Source: Paramarasmius palmivorus (lineage: Eukaryota > Basidiomycota > Agaricomycetes > Agaricales > Marasmiaceae). From it: 64,000 nt of DNA. Below the pieces are notes generated by a model. It had not been told where the DNA came from. It saw only the letters and a program-made list of their open reading frames with translations, and did not search any database. Position numbers and translations under genes: made by a program. The stretch is from contig JAYKXP010000142.1 in assembly GCA_037176845.1 (NCBI GenBank), forward strand, positions 49,092 through 113,091, read 5' to 3'. Shown piece by piece: positions 13,042-24,936 of this stretch (position 1 is the first letter of the stretch; every line of letters starts with the position of its first letter).

Positions 13042-14302
13042 TCAGGCTTTCAGTTTATTTTCGTATTCTAGGCACACCTCTATGGCCTCTGCAATCGATT
13101 CCTGCCATGGTATGTATTCCTTCAGACCCAACACCTCACTGGCAAAAGACGTGTCCAACGGTGCGCTGGTCTGTGCAGGAGGTACAGCACTTGCAGATGG
13201 TAATCGAGGGACCAACTCCGGATGTTTCTTCCTGACTACCTCCACTGCATCCTCCCAGGTGAACGTTCCAGCGGAGATAATCATTCGTTTGTACCGACCT
13301 GGTATTGGAGGTGCAGCTAACGCCAACACGTGAGCCTTTGCGACGTCACGAACATCCACAACATACCCGCCAGGGTATGAAGGGTAGGGATTCTGATTCC
13401 CCGGGGTACCCTTAATGAGTGCGTAGATGAACGAGTTGGTCCCGAGGTGATTGATATCTGAGGGGTATGGATATCTTGGTACGAAGGGGCCAAAAACCAA
13501 TGTCGGGAGGACTAGATTCGTGCTCATTCAGAACACGTCGCAGAGAAGTCGGCAAGCTCACGTAGTGTGATGTCGACGTCAGGATAGTCTGCTGCAATCT
13601 CCCAAAGCTTCTTGTCGGCAACAGTCTTTGCTGCTCGATACAATAATCTCGGATCTTGTTCGTTTGGTCTGATGTCGGGTAACTCGATAGGTCCAAAGTC
13701 CCTTTCGGTAATAAGTCGAGTTCCAAAGGCTCCCTTCAGATCAACTGTTTGTGCAGTCAGAAACAACCGAATCGCCTATTCATTGAGTATGTGATCCAAA
13801 CTCACCGTCGAATAGACTCGCCGCCGTTCCTGTAACAATAATCTTCTTGATTCCGAGAGAGATTGCTTGCTTGACGATATTTAACGTCCCGTCGTACGCG
13901 CCCTTCGCCATATAACCAAGGTCACCTCTAAGATTGCGGCAATAGACTTCAGCATACCTTGAACGTCTCTTCGTTACTCGCACCATTGAAATAAGCGGGG
14001 ACAGCGGTGTGAATGACCGCTGATACACCTCGCAGTGCCTCGGAATAATCATCTAATAGACTCGGTAGCTCTACGACTTCCAGTTGAGAGCCTGCATGCG
14101 GAAAGATAGCCTTGAGTTTTGACGTAGAGCGAACGACCGCCCGAATTCTGATGCGTCCTGCTAGAATTTGAGATACGATATGAGAGCCTACAAAACCTGT
14201 CGCGCCGGTAACCTGCAGGGAGAGGGTGTCAGAACTATATTTGGCTCTCGGTGTTCATGGGGAACCTAAGCCTACAAGCACGAGCCCAATTGTCTGCGAC
14301 AT
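13042..14302 (-). CDS. NAD(P)-dependent epimerase/dehydratase-like reductase, copy B
   Basis: Same family and same five-exon plan as copy A. The first exon gives MSQTIGLVL, then VTGATGFVGSHIVSQIL, AVVRSTSKLK, ETFK, GAYDGTLNIVKQAIS, VTGTAASLFDG, LLYRAAKTVADKK with the catalytic YxxxK as YRAAK, and the last exon VVDVRDVAKAHVLAL to ENKLKA. No frameshift seen, so it is probably functional. With copy C it forms a subgroup distinct from A, G and H (PHAGSQLEVVELPSLLDD). A TATAAAAA-type box lies near 14346-14356 on the minus strand. Confidence 0.85.
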
Positions 14303-14655
14303 TGTGCACAGGGAGTGAACTCTGTAACATGTGGGCCTTGGCGGGACCTTTTTATAGCATTCCTACCTCGTCCAGTAGAGGTCAAGAAAATTCCAATCAC
14401 GGCTACCTGTATCTTTTTCTCAAGCTGTCTGAGCACCTCTTGCTTGACATAAAAACGGAAAATCGGCACTTATTACCAGCGATTGCTTTCACATGTACAA
14501 TGGTCGTACTTCTTCACAGAAGACTGATGCATGATGGTTTAGACCGAACCCTTGCTGACTTCATGGTACGAGCGCTTATTCTACATCTATTAAGCGCCCG
14601 AGCGTTAATGACCTTGAAGAGCCACGAGTCGTGATCGTACTTACAGAGGAAACTA
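14303..14655. other. Spacer between epimerase copies B and C
   Basis: Holds the upstream promoter region of copy B. A 127-residue open frame on the plus strand crosses from copy B into the spacer, has no recognisable content, and looks accidental. Confidence 0.4.
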
Positions 14656-15893
14656 TCAAGCCTTGGATTGCTCTTCATATTGCAGGCACATCTCTATCGC
14701 CGCCAATATTGACTCTTGCCATGGGATGTATTCCTTCAAACCCAACACTTCACTGGCAAAAGACGTATCCAAAGGAGCATCAGTCTGCGCCGGAGGAACT
14801 GCATTCGCAGACGGTAGTCGAGGCTCCAGCTCTGGGTGAGCTTTCCTCACGACCTCTGCAGCGTCTTTCCATGTGAATATTCCAGCAGAGATGATTATCC
14901 GTTTGTGTCGACCTGGTATTGGAGGAGTATCCAACGCCAACACATGGGCTTTGGCAACATCACGGACATCTATGATGTGCCCCATAGGGTTTGTGGGATA
15001 CGAATTCGGACCTTCAGGACCTCCTGTGATAAGTTCATAAGCGAATGCGGTAGTACCGAGGCCAATTGGGTCCGAAGGATACGGATAGTTCGCGAGAAAC
15101 GGGCCAAGTACCAGTGGCGGGATGACTGTATTGTTTTTCAGAGAAATCGACAGACACGGCTAAAGAGAAGCTCACTGATGGTTATGTCAACATCTGGATG
15201 TTCTTGTGCAATCTCCCAGATCTTCTTATCGGATAGAATCTTCGCTGCGTGATACACAAACGGTGCGGCCTGTTCACTGGGTATAACCTCGGACAGCTCT
15301 ACGGCCCCAAAATCTTTCTCCGTGATCGTCGTAATCCCGAAGGCATCTTCTAAGACTAGTAGCCCATGTCAGTGCGTCATGTAACTGTATGTCTTGAAAA
15401 AGTAACCGCACCACTGATAAGACTGACGATTGATCCAGTTACGACGATCTTCCTAACCCCAACAGAAATCGCTTGATTGACGATCTTAAGTGTTCCTTCA
15501 TACACGCCCTATGAATTCGATGTTATTACCGAGGACATTGAAGTGCTCCAGAACGTACCTCGAAGGTCTCTTCGCTACTCGCACCGTTGAAAAAAGCAGG
15601 AGCAGCGGTATGAATGACTGCTGATACACCTTTCAGTGCTTCCGTGTGGTCATCCAGAAGACTCGGCAACTCCACAACTTCCAGTTGGGAGCCCGCATGG
15701 GGGAAGATGCTCTTCAATTTGGATGCAGAACGGACAACCGCTCGTACTTTGACGGGCTTGGCTAACAGCTGGGATACGATGTGGGAACCAATGAAACCAG
15801 TAGCACCGGTGACCTTAAGAGAAGTGAGCGACAGCCGGCAGGAATTATTACTGCTCAAAAGCCTACCAGTACGATTTCATCCGTAGGAAACAT
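14656..15893 (-). CDS. NAD(P)-dependent epimerase/dehydratase-like reductase, copy C
   Basis: Tandem neighbour of copy B, same exon plan: MFPTDEIVL, then VTGATGFIGSHIVSQLL, AVVRSASKLK, VIHTAAPAFFNGA, GVYEGTLKIVNQAIS, VTGSIVSLIS, FVYHAAKILSDKKIW with the catalytic YHAAK, then VIPPLVLGPFLANYPYPSDP and GHIIDVRDVAKAHVL, ending EEQSKA. The exons join in frame. The donor of the third intron (GTGCGG) and its acceptor are weak but usable. Probably functional; substrate unknown. A His replaces the usual Gln in the active-site YxxxK. Confidence 0.83.
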
Positions 15894-16452
15894 CGATGGG
15901 AATGGTTTGGTAGAGTAATTCGGCTCCCTCGTTATAAGGATGATTTCTTCGCGTCCGGGTTTGCTCCTTCTTATACCAAGCTCCTGGCTGGACGTCAAAG
16001 AGGGGTCCATTGTGCTAATCAGTAAATAGCGCACCAACGATGATTCTGTCCATATCCGTTCCCCTTCCTTTCTACACCTAGGCCTCCCTTCAGGTACCGC
16101 TTTATGTACATATCTCCCGAACGGTCTCAGGCGTTAGTTTTGGGAAGGAACTTCGGACCGTATTCCCATGCTCGAAAATCGGAAGCGCGTTGGAATCTTA
16201 GACACTGGCTCCAGGAGTAATGCGTACCGAGATGCTTAAATAGTAATAGTATGGATGTGGGCGAATGCTGGGCGTTGAGTTTGGAAGATGGGGGTCTGGG
16301 TCAAGAGGTTACGGAGTTTGCCGGTGCTACTAGTACCTTTGCGCTCGGAAACAATGAAGAGGTATTGGCTGTAGGAAGAAGTACCCGACTAACTGAGTCG
16401 TTTACGATCTCCGGTAGCAAATATAAGTACACGCATAATATATACATCGAAA
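15894..16452. other. Spacer between epimerase copies C and D
   Basis: No gene found. The 70-residue plus-strand open frame at 16251-16463 has no splice or homology support. Confidence 0.4.
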
Positions 16453-17684
16453 TCAAGCTTTAAAACGTCTCTCGTGTTCTAGACACACTTCAATCGCCGC
16501 TACCATCGACGCCTCCCACGGGATCCGCTCCTTCCATTCCAGTACCTCACTTGCGGAGGACGTGTCCATCGGCGCATCAGTCTGTGCAGGAGGAACTGCA
16601 TCAGCAGATGGTAATCGCTCTTCCAGTTCTGGGTGTGCCTTTCTAATCGCTTCAACGGCGTCCTTCCATTTAAACGTGCTAGTGTTGATAATCATACGTT
16701 TATAGCGGCCTGCTACAGCCGGCGCATCCAAAGCAAGAACATGGGCTTTTGCAACGTCCCGAATGTCTACAACGTGTCCGGGGTTAAGGGCAGGATATGT
16801 ATTTGGGCCATCTGGTCCACCAGCGATCAGTCCGTAGACGAAAGGCGTTGGAGCCGAGTTGGCTGATGTCAGAAGGATACGGAAAGTTGGGGACGAGAGG
16901 ACCAAGTGCCAACGTAGGAAGGACTAAGAGGTGGTAAGTACCCCATAGGCCAAGATCACGCGAACGCTCACGCATAGTGAAATCAACATTGGGATGCTTA
17001 TGAGAGAGATCTCGCAGCTTCTTGTCCGCAACCGTTTTGGCCGCCTGATACATGGCAAAGGGTTCCATCTCTGCAAGATTGATATCCTTCAGCTCTACCG
17101 ACCCAAAATCCTTGTCCGTGAGGACTTTGGTTCCATAGGCTCCCTCAAAGTTACCTGTCAGATAACGCGTTGAATAAAGCATTGATCGACAAATCGCAAC
17201 TCACTATTGAATAAGTTCATCGCCGTTCCTGTGACAATGATCTTCTTAACTCCAGTAGCGATTGCTTGATTAACGATGTTCAAGGTTCCTTCGTAAGCAC
17301 CCTATACATGAGATTTTAGTAATATGTTCTCCATCCCTGCATTGTAACTTACCTTGAACGTTTCCTCGGTGTTGGCACCTTTGAAGAAGGCAGGAAGAGC
17401 AGTGTGTATGACAGCCGATACACCTTTCAGTGCTTCGTCGTGGTCGTCCAACAGACTATGTAGCTCGACAATATCGAGCTCCGCCCCTGCGTCGGGGAAG
17501 ATACTCTTCATTTTGGCTGCGGAACGAACGACCGCTCGAACTTTGATTTTCTTGGCTAGGAGCTGGTATACGATGTGTGATCCAATAAATCCAGTTGCGC
17601 CGGTCACCTTGAGACGAAGTTGAGTATATAGAGAGGGATGCGAACGCCATTACTTACTAGCACGAGGCCTGCGAAAGAAGACAT
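16453..17684 (-). CDS. NAD(P)-dependent epimerase/dehydratase-like reductase, copy D (frameshifted)
   Basis: Five-exon copy starting MSSFAGLVL, with VTGATGFIGSHIVYQLLAKK, AVVRSAAKMK, GAYEGTLNIVNQAIA, VTGTAMNLFN, AMYQAAKTVADKK (catalytic YQAAK), LGPLVPNFPYPSDIS and VVDIRDVAKAHVLALDAP, ending HERRFKA. An extra T in a T run at 16841-16843 breaks the frame at NAF-VYGLIAGG in the last exon. The active-site part precedes the break but the C-terminal substrate lobe is lost. It is either a recent pseudogene or a homopolymer error. The C-terminal part is also more divergent (LEWKERIPWEAS instead of LGLKEYIPWQES). Confidence 0.78.
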
Positions 17685-18536
17685 TGTGCTGGGTTGTTAT
17701 GGGATAAATTATGTCTTGTAGAATGAAGGGTTCTTCAAATAGCGCGTTTTAACCTTGGTACTCCACGCTCCAGCCAAGATCCAACATCGGCCACAACGGG
17801 TTACAGACCAACGGCTCTGGCTTGGATCCTGAGCGCTGAGCGCCGATGCCTACCACCGGAGACAAGGTCTTGGAGTGGAGAAGCGTTGATTTGTGCCACA
17901 TGTGTAGAAAGTACTCTATCGACCCTAGATATTCTTTTCAGTGCGACTCCTCGACAGCAAAAGATGATGTACTCACAGATTGCCGTTCGTGACCTCTATT
18001 CCCTAGTACCTGGAACTCTTCCAAGGGGTATGCTTCCTGTGGTAGCCATACGTATCGCAGTGCTTTGGCTGGAATTCCTTGCTGAAACGAATCTGAGAGT
18101 GATGAGAATGAGAAGTTGGCGTCGATGCGCACTAGAGATACGAACATGCTAAAGTGAGAAGATGAGAGTGCAGGTACGGAATTTGCCGAGTCGCTCCAGG
18201 TCGCCTACTCTCCACGGGAGCACTTCACATTTCCTCCTTCCCCCCACATCCGGGTTCATAGGTGAGACTGGATACTGGGACACGCAAATGGGCTCAGAAA
18301 TGTTTATGTATCTACATCCGACTCAAGTACACAAGTCTCAAAACGTCTGCAAAGTCTCAGAAAATTGCTGGTGAAATGGCTCCTATACCCGCAGGATATA
18401 AATCGCGAACCTCTCCTTCACTTTCGCTAGAACAGGACTCTCTTCCGAACCACTACCATTATTCGAACTTGATCGAATACCTAGAACTCAATCACCCCTC
18501 AGATTGCGCTTGACATACTTCACTCAACTCCAAGCG
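17685..18536. other. Upstream region shared by two segments
   Basis: No gene found. The last 300 bases resemble the 300 bases before 21372: phrases such as TGTTTATGTATCTACATCC, ACTCAAGT and CTCCTATACC occur in the same order. This marks a segmental duplication that includes the small membrane-protein gene downstream. Confidence 0.45.
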
Positions 18537-18947
18537 ATGTCTACAAACGATATCCCCACAGATTGGGGCAACTGGACGTGGAATGCCACCTCTATAGGCA
18601 CAATAGCCACTCTCGGAGGAGTCCTTGTCATTGGAATTCGTCTGTCTTTGTATCTCCAAGAGCAGAACGAAAGCGCCGCGCACAAGCATTGGCCAGTGCA
18701 GTTTCGAGTACGGAGACGCTCGTAGACGATGAAGAGGTGTGTATCTTCTCCGTTTGGATACTTCATGCATCGTCTCTAACTCGCACATTTGCAGGCACAG
18801 ATGAAGACAGTCTACGAAAGAGCCTCGATCCCAGTACCTCTGCCAGCATACCTTTCTCCTACATATCGATGCTCTGGAGATCACATATCGATGAATACAT
18901 CCAGGAGGTGGAATCGAACTTACTACCAGACACCACGGAGAGGTTGA
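18537..18947 (+). pseudogene. Small single-helix membrane protein, copy 1 (frameshifted)
   Basis: Two exons, intron about 18739-18795. The start MSTNDIPTDWGNWTWNAT has two N-glycosylation sequons (NWT, NAT). Then comes a hydrophobic helix, SIGTIATLGGVLVIGI, and a basic stop-transfer RKRRAQ, so a type III-like single-pass protein of about 110 residues is implied. The exon 1 end STETLVDDEE and the second exon (PAYLSPTYRCSGD and a basic tail) match copy 2 at 21372. Two single-base insertions (near 18635 and 18667) move the frame, so as read it is broken. I do not recognise the family. Confidence 0.5.
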
Positions 18948-19109
18948 GGTCTACAACACTATGTACGACAGGGACACGGACCAATTACAGCATATTTGTA
19001 TCTCTTAGGTTTAGACAAGCTGTATCATTACTGTTGAATCCATCTCCTCTTCATCTGTCAACAGTTCTATCCAAGGTCTACGACGTAAAGACTATATCAA
19101 ATACCATAA

Positions 19110-20372
19110 TCAAGCCTTGAACCTTCTCTCATGCTCCAAACACACCTTCAAGAGCTTCCAAGATCGACTCTTGCCACGGAATGTACTCCTTCAATCCCAG
19201 TACACCTCACTCGCAAACGACGTATCCATCGGCGCATCTGTCTGCGCAGGTGGAACCGCATCAGCAGAAGGCAACCTTGACTCTAGCTCTGGATGAGCCT
19301 TCCTAATCACTTCAACAGCGTCCTTCCACTTGAAAATATCAGCGAGAATGATCATTCGCTTATGACGACCTGGTATTTTGGGTGCGTCTAAAGCCAGAAC
19401 GTGGGCCTTGGCGATATCACGAACATCCACGACGTGTCCTAGGTTAAGTGTTTAGGATATGTGTTTGGGCCGTCGGGACCGCCGGTGATGAGTCCATACA
19501 TGAAGGAAGGAGGTGCCAATTTGGCTGATTTCAGGGGTGTATGGGAAGTTTGGGATGAGAGGACCGAAAACCATTGCCGAAAGCACTAGCATGGCGGTCA
19601 GGCAAAGAGTGGAATGTAAGAAATACATACTTACACGGACAGTAATATCGACATCAGGATGTTCTTGAGGCAATATCCCGAAGCTTCTTGTCTGCTACTG
19701 TCTTGGCTGCATGATACACGAAAGAATGCGTCCTGTTCGCTGGGTTTGAATATCCTCGAGCTCTACCGAGCCGAAATCCTTTTCAGTAAGGACTTTGGTT
19801 CCGTAGGCACCTTTGAAGTCGCCTGGTAAAACGTGTTAGGTATCATAATCCGGTATGTGGGATGCAAGTCGAATACATACTGTCCCAAAGGTTCAGCCCT
19901 GTACCGGTAACGACAATCTTCTTGACCCCCAGAGCGATAGCTTGATTCACAATGTTCAATGTCCCCTCATAAGCGCCCTGCAAGCAATGGTTTCAGTTTA
20001 AAGCCTCGTTCTAACCGCCATGTTCAGCCTACCCTGAAAGTCTCTTCATTGCTGGCACCATTGAAGAACCCCGGAACAGCGGTGTGTATGACCGCCGATA
20101 CGCCTTTTAGGGCTTCAGTGTGATCGTCTAGTAAGGTCGGTAGCTCGACGATATCGAGCTGTGATCCTGCGTCGGGGAAGATGGTCTTGACCTTTGACGC
20201 AGAACGAACAACTGCTCGAACTGGGATGTTCTTTGCGAGAAGTTGAGAGACGATATGGGATCCGATAAATCCGGTTGCACCGGTTACCTTGAAGGCATTT
20301 CAGCTGAGTCGACAGGACAAGCGCGGTAGAGTGAATGTGACTTACAAGGACAAGCCCTGTGAAGGAAGACAT
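19110..20372 (-). pseudogene. Epimerase/reductase copy E, pseudogene with several frameshifts
   Basis: Begins MSSFTGLVL and retains all five exons of the family in order (VTGATGFIGSHIVSQLLAKN, AVVRSASKVK, GAYEGTLNIVNQAIA, HAAKTVADKK, VVDVRDIAKAHVLALDAPK). It carries at least five small insertions: near 19200 (+2), 19445, 19672, 19728 and 19745. They scramble the middle and last exons. Most are plus-one changes. So many breaks in one copy make true decay more likely than error here, though the bias to insertions is odd. A TATAAAG-like box survives near 20467. Confidence 0.85.
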
Positions 20373-21371
20373 TGTGCTGAAATGTGAGGTGTGAGTTGCG
20401 ATTGCTCGGTGTTCAACTATTGGAAAGCTTGAGGATATTTCATCGAAGAGCGAGTTGGGATGCCTTTATACAGTCCATGAAGGAGTTGTACTCGTTTCGA
20501 AGTGACTTGAGATTGATAAGGCGTCTCTGTAAGCACCGTCGGCGTCGGGCGAGTCTGAGTATGACTGAGCAAAAGAATTGAATCCTGATCGTACCTTAAA
20601 GTTAGTCTCCCCTAAGTAGGCAGACTCAATCGCTCGCAGGCTCGCTTGATATGAGATCGTACCTTGGTGAAAGATATGTAGCCGGCCGTAGCCTGCAAAT
20701 GGTGTTTATTACACCGCCGTTACACCTGAGGAACGCTGTTGGTCCGAGAGCCATTCCTTTCCGCTTGGGAATGCAGATCACAACTTGGAGTCGAGCCTGT
20801 CAGGAAAAGGATTGGAAAATAGTAGGGACTACACGAAGAATGAAGACCCATTTCGCGGGAGTACTCGAGGATGTAATGCCTACTATATGTTCATTTCATT
20901 GTTTGTTCGCGTACATCGTCCGCAAATGTTTTGGACATCGTGGTGGACAGCGAGGAAGAAGGTTTCTGTGGCAGTGCAGGCCTCGAATTTTCTTACGTCG
21001 ACCGCCATGTACATGTCCTTCAAGCTCTCCTTTGCCTGGGTCTCTCATTCTTGTATACTGGCTAGTATACTCTGTTCTGGACTGCCCGACGAAACTCAGG
21101 ATGTCTATGTTTCTACATCCCACTCAAGTCGTCTTTCAAAAAATCTCAAACCTCTGCGCAAGACATGGCTCCTATACTCACAAGATAAATATCGACCTCT
21201 CCTCCGTTTTCAATCAGAATACACCTCTCCCCATGAACCACTACCGTCACCGTCTACTGAACCTCAGTTGAATCACCACCAATCAGCTACCCACTCAACG
21301 CTCTCACTACTTCACTCAACTCTACGTCACACAACTCCATATCCCATTCAACCACTATCTTCCTCGCAAAG
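20373..21371. other. Spacer upstream of copy E and of the second small membrane gene
   Basis: A bidirectional upstream region of about 1 kb. The right-hand 300 bases match the region before 18537. The open frames in it (for example 20651-21271) overlap in two frames and look non-coding. Confidence 0.4.
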
Positions 21372-21763
21372 ATGTCAACCAACGATATCCCTACAGATTG
21401 GGAAACTGGACGTGGAACGCCACTTCTATCGGTACAATAGCTACCCTCGGTGGAATTCCTTGTCATTGGCATTATCTGCCTTTGCATCTCTAAGAGCAGA
21501 CAAAAGCGCCGTGCACGAGTAGCGACATCGAGCACGGAGACGCTCGTAGATGACGAAGAGGTGTGTATTGTAGCTTGGATACTTCAGGCATCGTTTCTAA
21601 CCCTCTATTCTTGCAGGCACAAATAAAGAGCGTCTACGAAACACTATCAATACCAACGCCTCAGCCAGTCTATCTCCCTTCATACCGATGTTCCAAAGAT
21701 GACGCCCCTTCACATACTCCACGACGGGAGCCGCATCGCTACCAGACGCAGAGGACTAGGTAG
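21372..21763 (+). pseudogene. Small single-helix membrane protein, copy 2 (frameshifted)
   Basis: Duplicate of 18537-18947 with the same MSTNDIPTDW start, the core VIGIICLCISKSRQKRRARV (end of helix plus basic stop-transfer), STETLVDDEE, an intron at about 21560-21616 and a second exon with QIKSVYETLSIPTPQPVYLP. A one-base deletion near 21402 and a one-base insertion near 21453 nearly cancel, so the frame is wrong only through the N-terminal half of the helix. It is in better shape than copy 1. Confidence 0.5.
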
Positions 21764-21976
21764 ACGCACGAGTAGGCCCCTGCTGTAGTACTATATAACG
21801 GACCTATGGACATGGAAATATCCTTGTAGCTCAACCAAATTGTATCACTATCACAAATCTGATCAATGAACGTGTATTTTCTTCGAAGCCAAAAAGGTTA
21901 AAACGCGACATTGGTGTTACTTTTCCTCGCGCCAGTCTGGAGTATACAAGTGTGAATCATGAACATAAATTTCGCT

Positions 21977-22400
21977 TCAAACGCAATAATACAAAAGGGC
22001 AAAGCCGTTCATCTTTCCACAATATCGTCCAGCAATGGGATCCACTTCTTCCTTTTTCGCAACATCGAACCACTCTAGCATCCAACACCTCCGCCCTGAG
22101 ATCAGTTCTTGATGTCTTGCTCTGTCGTCAACGAAAACGAAGGAAGCTGATTGAGATATTGCCCTTACAAGAAAATGATAATAATACATACCTTGATTCC
22201 GTGCGGCTTCGATAGACATCGTATCTTGAAGTCCTTGAGGCTTGAAGCTTGAAGCTTGACCTGCCGAAGACATTGCATGGGTCTTTCCTGATTCCGGCAC
22301 ATGGATGTAACGACCACGCTTTGTTGTAACTTGGGTGAGACTCCTGTGAACATGTATCAGTCATCATCGAATGGAATCAGGCATTGGTGCAATCTCACCT
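21977..22400 (-). CDS. Possible small orphan gene
   Basis: Two open segments read through an in-frame GT-AG intron (about 22144-22188): KRGRYIHVPESGKTHAMSSA, then after the intron ASFVFVDDRARHQELISGRR, ending LLYYCV at 21977. A further exon may lie upstream past an intron at about 22345-22399. I recognise no family. Support is only frame continuity and plausible splice signals. Confidence 0.3.
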
Positions 22401-22529
22401 TCCAGGGCTTGCGCAAGGAGCAATAGGGTATAGCGGGGTATGAGGGTATATAGGGTATACGGGCAATGTCCTTGGAGCGAGATCGCTCTGTTCCGTACCA
22501 CGTCTCGGTGCAGATCAGCCGAGGCTGAG

Positions 22530-23045
22530 AAGACGCGGGGTTGGAAGAAAAAAATAGAAAGGTGAAGAAAGCAGCGAGAAGGATGAAGGAGATAGAAAGG
22601 ACAGAAATAGAGCGGAAACGAAACGAAGGAGAGAGAGCCACAGAAAAAAAGAAAGGAAAAGAAAGCAGCGAAAAGGAGAGAAGGACGAACGAGATAGAAG
22701 AGAGAGAGAGAGAGAAATAGAGTGGAAACGAAACGAGAAACGAGAGATGGGGAAAGAGGGGAAAGAGACGGATATAGAGAAAAACAAGAAGAGAAACGAG
22801 GAAATGAAGAGAAAGGAAACGATAGGAGAGAAAGAAGAACAGAGGAGACCAGGAAGAGGCGACGAAAAAAGGAAACGATAGGAGAGTAAGAAAAGAAAAC
22901 GAGAGGAGAAACGAGAACAGATGAGAGATGAGGAAGAAATGAGGAAAAAAGAGACGAGAGGAGAGAAAGAGACAGAGGAAACAGAGAGATAAGAAATGAG
23001 ATAGGAAGAAAGAACGAGCAGGAAAACAGAAAACGAAAACAGGAA
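22530..23045 (+). repeat. Polypurine (GA-rich) tract of about 500 bases
   Basis: The plus strand is almost entirely A and G for about 500 bases, with irregular GAGA and short recurring phrases such as GAAACGAGA, GAGAGATGA and GGAAACGATAGGAGAG. The opposite strand is polypyrimidine, which opens two long overlapping minus-strand frames rich in Ser, Phe and Leu (22357-23148 and 22515-23105). These are by-products of composition. Such tracts can form triplex DNA. Confidence 0.85.
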
Positions 23046-23263
23046 GGAAAGCCGAGATAGAGTGAAGGTAGAGTTCAAACAAAGTAATGAACGAATACTT
23101 ACCATACTTACCCAGTCCTTGAGTTAATGAATCTTGCGGCGAATTCACAAAGTCGAATACTGTTGAGGGTCAGTAGCGTGAAGAATGAAAAATCTTACCA
23201 TAATGTGGAATAAATCCCAAGTAGAGGTCCTGTCAAGGTTAGTCTGCAACAACGCAAAGTCCA

Positions 23264-24936
23264 TCACCTCGCCCAGAGAAAAGTGTCCGAGAATACATGA
23301 AGTCCGTCCAAGTCCCAGAGTAACAAAAGGTCCATGCCAAAGGTCCGTGTCCGTGTCCGAAAATTGCAAGAAAAAGAGGTCCATGTCCGTGTCCATGCAG
23401 AAAGTCCGAGAAACGACCCATAAGGCCGCCCTCTACACCGAGCAAAGAGAGCATCCATCAAACGATTCCACACATCCTGCCTCTCCTCCTCCGACTTAAA
23501 AGTAACAGGAGAAAGGTCAGGGCAGTCAGGGAGAGTCCAGTACTCGCAGAATTCTTGGAAGTCCGTGAACCAGTCTTCAGCCCCGTCCGTAGAAGTCAAC
23601 GCGTCGGCCTCGTCCAACACACATTCCCAGTTCGCAACACCATCACCAGGCTCCGCAGCTACAACCTCGACATTGCACAAACTGGGTATCCTCGGCACAT
23701 ACAAAGCACTCGCGTCCCAACCAACAATCCTACCAGACTTGTACGCCTCCTCGACAATTGTGACCCACTCCAGCGCCTTCTGGAGCACGTTTTCGATTTG
23801 AGCGTCCACGCTAACCTCCTCACACATATCAACACCCACATTGACAACGTCATCACATTCAGCCATGGTCACATCAACGTCTATATCCTCAACATACACC
23901 ACACCGACTTTCTCCGCCTGCTCGCTCGCCTCGCCAACAAGAGTGATGGGAGACGTACCGTCAGGAGTGGCAGTTTGAGACTCGTCTTCCTCCGGTATCG
24001 TAAAGAGCTCCCTTGTTGGTGATTTTGGTACGGCCGAGACGACTTGAACGCTATGCAATTGTTTCGTCTTGGTGCGAGGGTCCTACATGACACCATGAGT
24101 AAACCGACGATGGCGACGATAAACAACGTACTTGGATGTAGACAATCTCTTCATATTCAGTGTCACTGTCGTATGAATCTTGCGAGGCCTAACGAGGTAG
24201 GTACCGCGTTAGTGGAAGTGAGACATCGAGGACCCCTAAACACGCACCAGGGATTCGTTCGAACCCTCCGATGGCAGCCAGCTCATGATTGTACTAGTTG
24301 CGCCCGCGACACTGTCTTGCGATGTCTATGGAGGTAGATACCGTGTCAGCGAAAGCAAGACATCGATGACCCCTAAACACATACCAGAGGTTCGCTCGAA
24401 ACCTCCTCGGACAACCAACTCATGAGAGTACCCTTAGCACCTGGAGCTTGACGGATTCCACTTGCGTTGGGAGCCGGTCCTGCTGTAAGTACTTCTCGTG
24501 CTTCGACAGGCTCCTCAGGGGTCCAGCCCAAAACTTGGATACCTCCCGAAGCACGCGACCTAGCAGGAGATTGACTACTCACCGCAATCGCCTCGGCATG
24601 AGAAGCTGCGATAGGCTCCTCGACGGGAGGCGTCCAACTCATGAGCCTACCCGAAGGTGCACGATGAGCAGGGGCCTCCTCGGTCCTAGCATGGTTGCAA
24701 GCCTCGTCGGCAGCAACGACGGGCTCGCGGGATGGAGCCCAGCCCATGATACCACCCGAAGGTGCAGCAAGAGGAGGTTCTCCAACACCACTGGCCCCTT
24801 TTTGAGTCGACGGCGCGCTATAAAAGCTTGGAAGCATAGTCAACTGCGGGGCAATAGATTGAACAGGAACATGCAATGCAGTCTTGAAGAGTTCTTCAAT
24901 GTTGAATGCAAGCATGTTAGAAGTTTGGAAAGGCAT
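23264..24936 (-). CDS. Orphan protein with repeated MSW/MGW motifs
   Basis: Multi-exon gene read from the ATG at 24936 (MPFQTSNMLAFNIEELFKTA). The N-terminal half carries five spaced copies of a motif built on a Trp followed by Pro/Ser and Glu: GGIMGWAPSREP, GRLMSWTPPVEEP, GGIQVLGWTPEEP, GTLMSWLSEEV and TIMSWLPSEG. The last two lie on separate short exons with similar flanking introns, so an exon was duplicated. An acidic region (DSDTEYEEIVYIQ) follows, then a conserved-looking stretch, WVTIVEEAYKSGRIVGWDAS and WFTDFQEFCEYWTLPD. The 3' end is uncertain because it runs into GTCCGTGTCC-type short repeats. Function unknown. Intron phases agree, which supports it being real. Confidence 0.55.

Noticed and set aside
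14251..14634. 127-residue plus-strand frame
   Set aside because: No recognisable motif, no splice support, and it overlaps the start and promoter of epimerase copy B.
22357..23148. Long minus-strand open frame (263 codons) rich in Ser, Phe and Leu
   Set aside because: It lies in the polypurine tract and a second long frame overlaps it in another phase; both follow from base composition.
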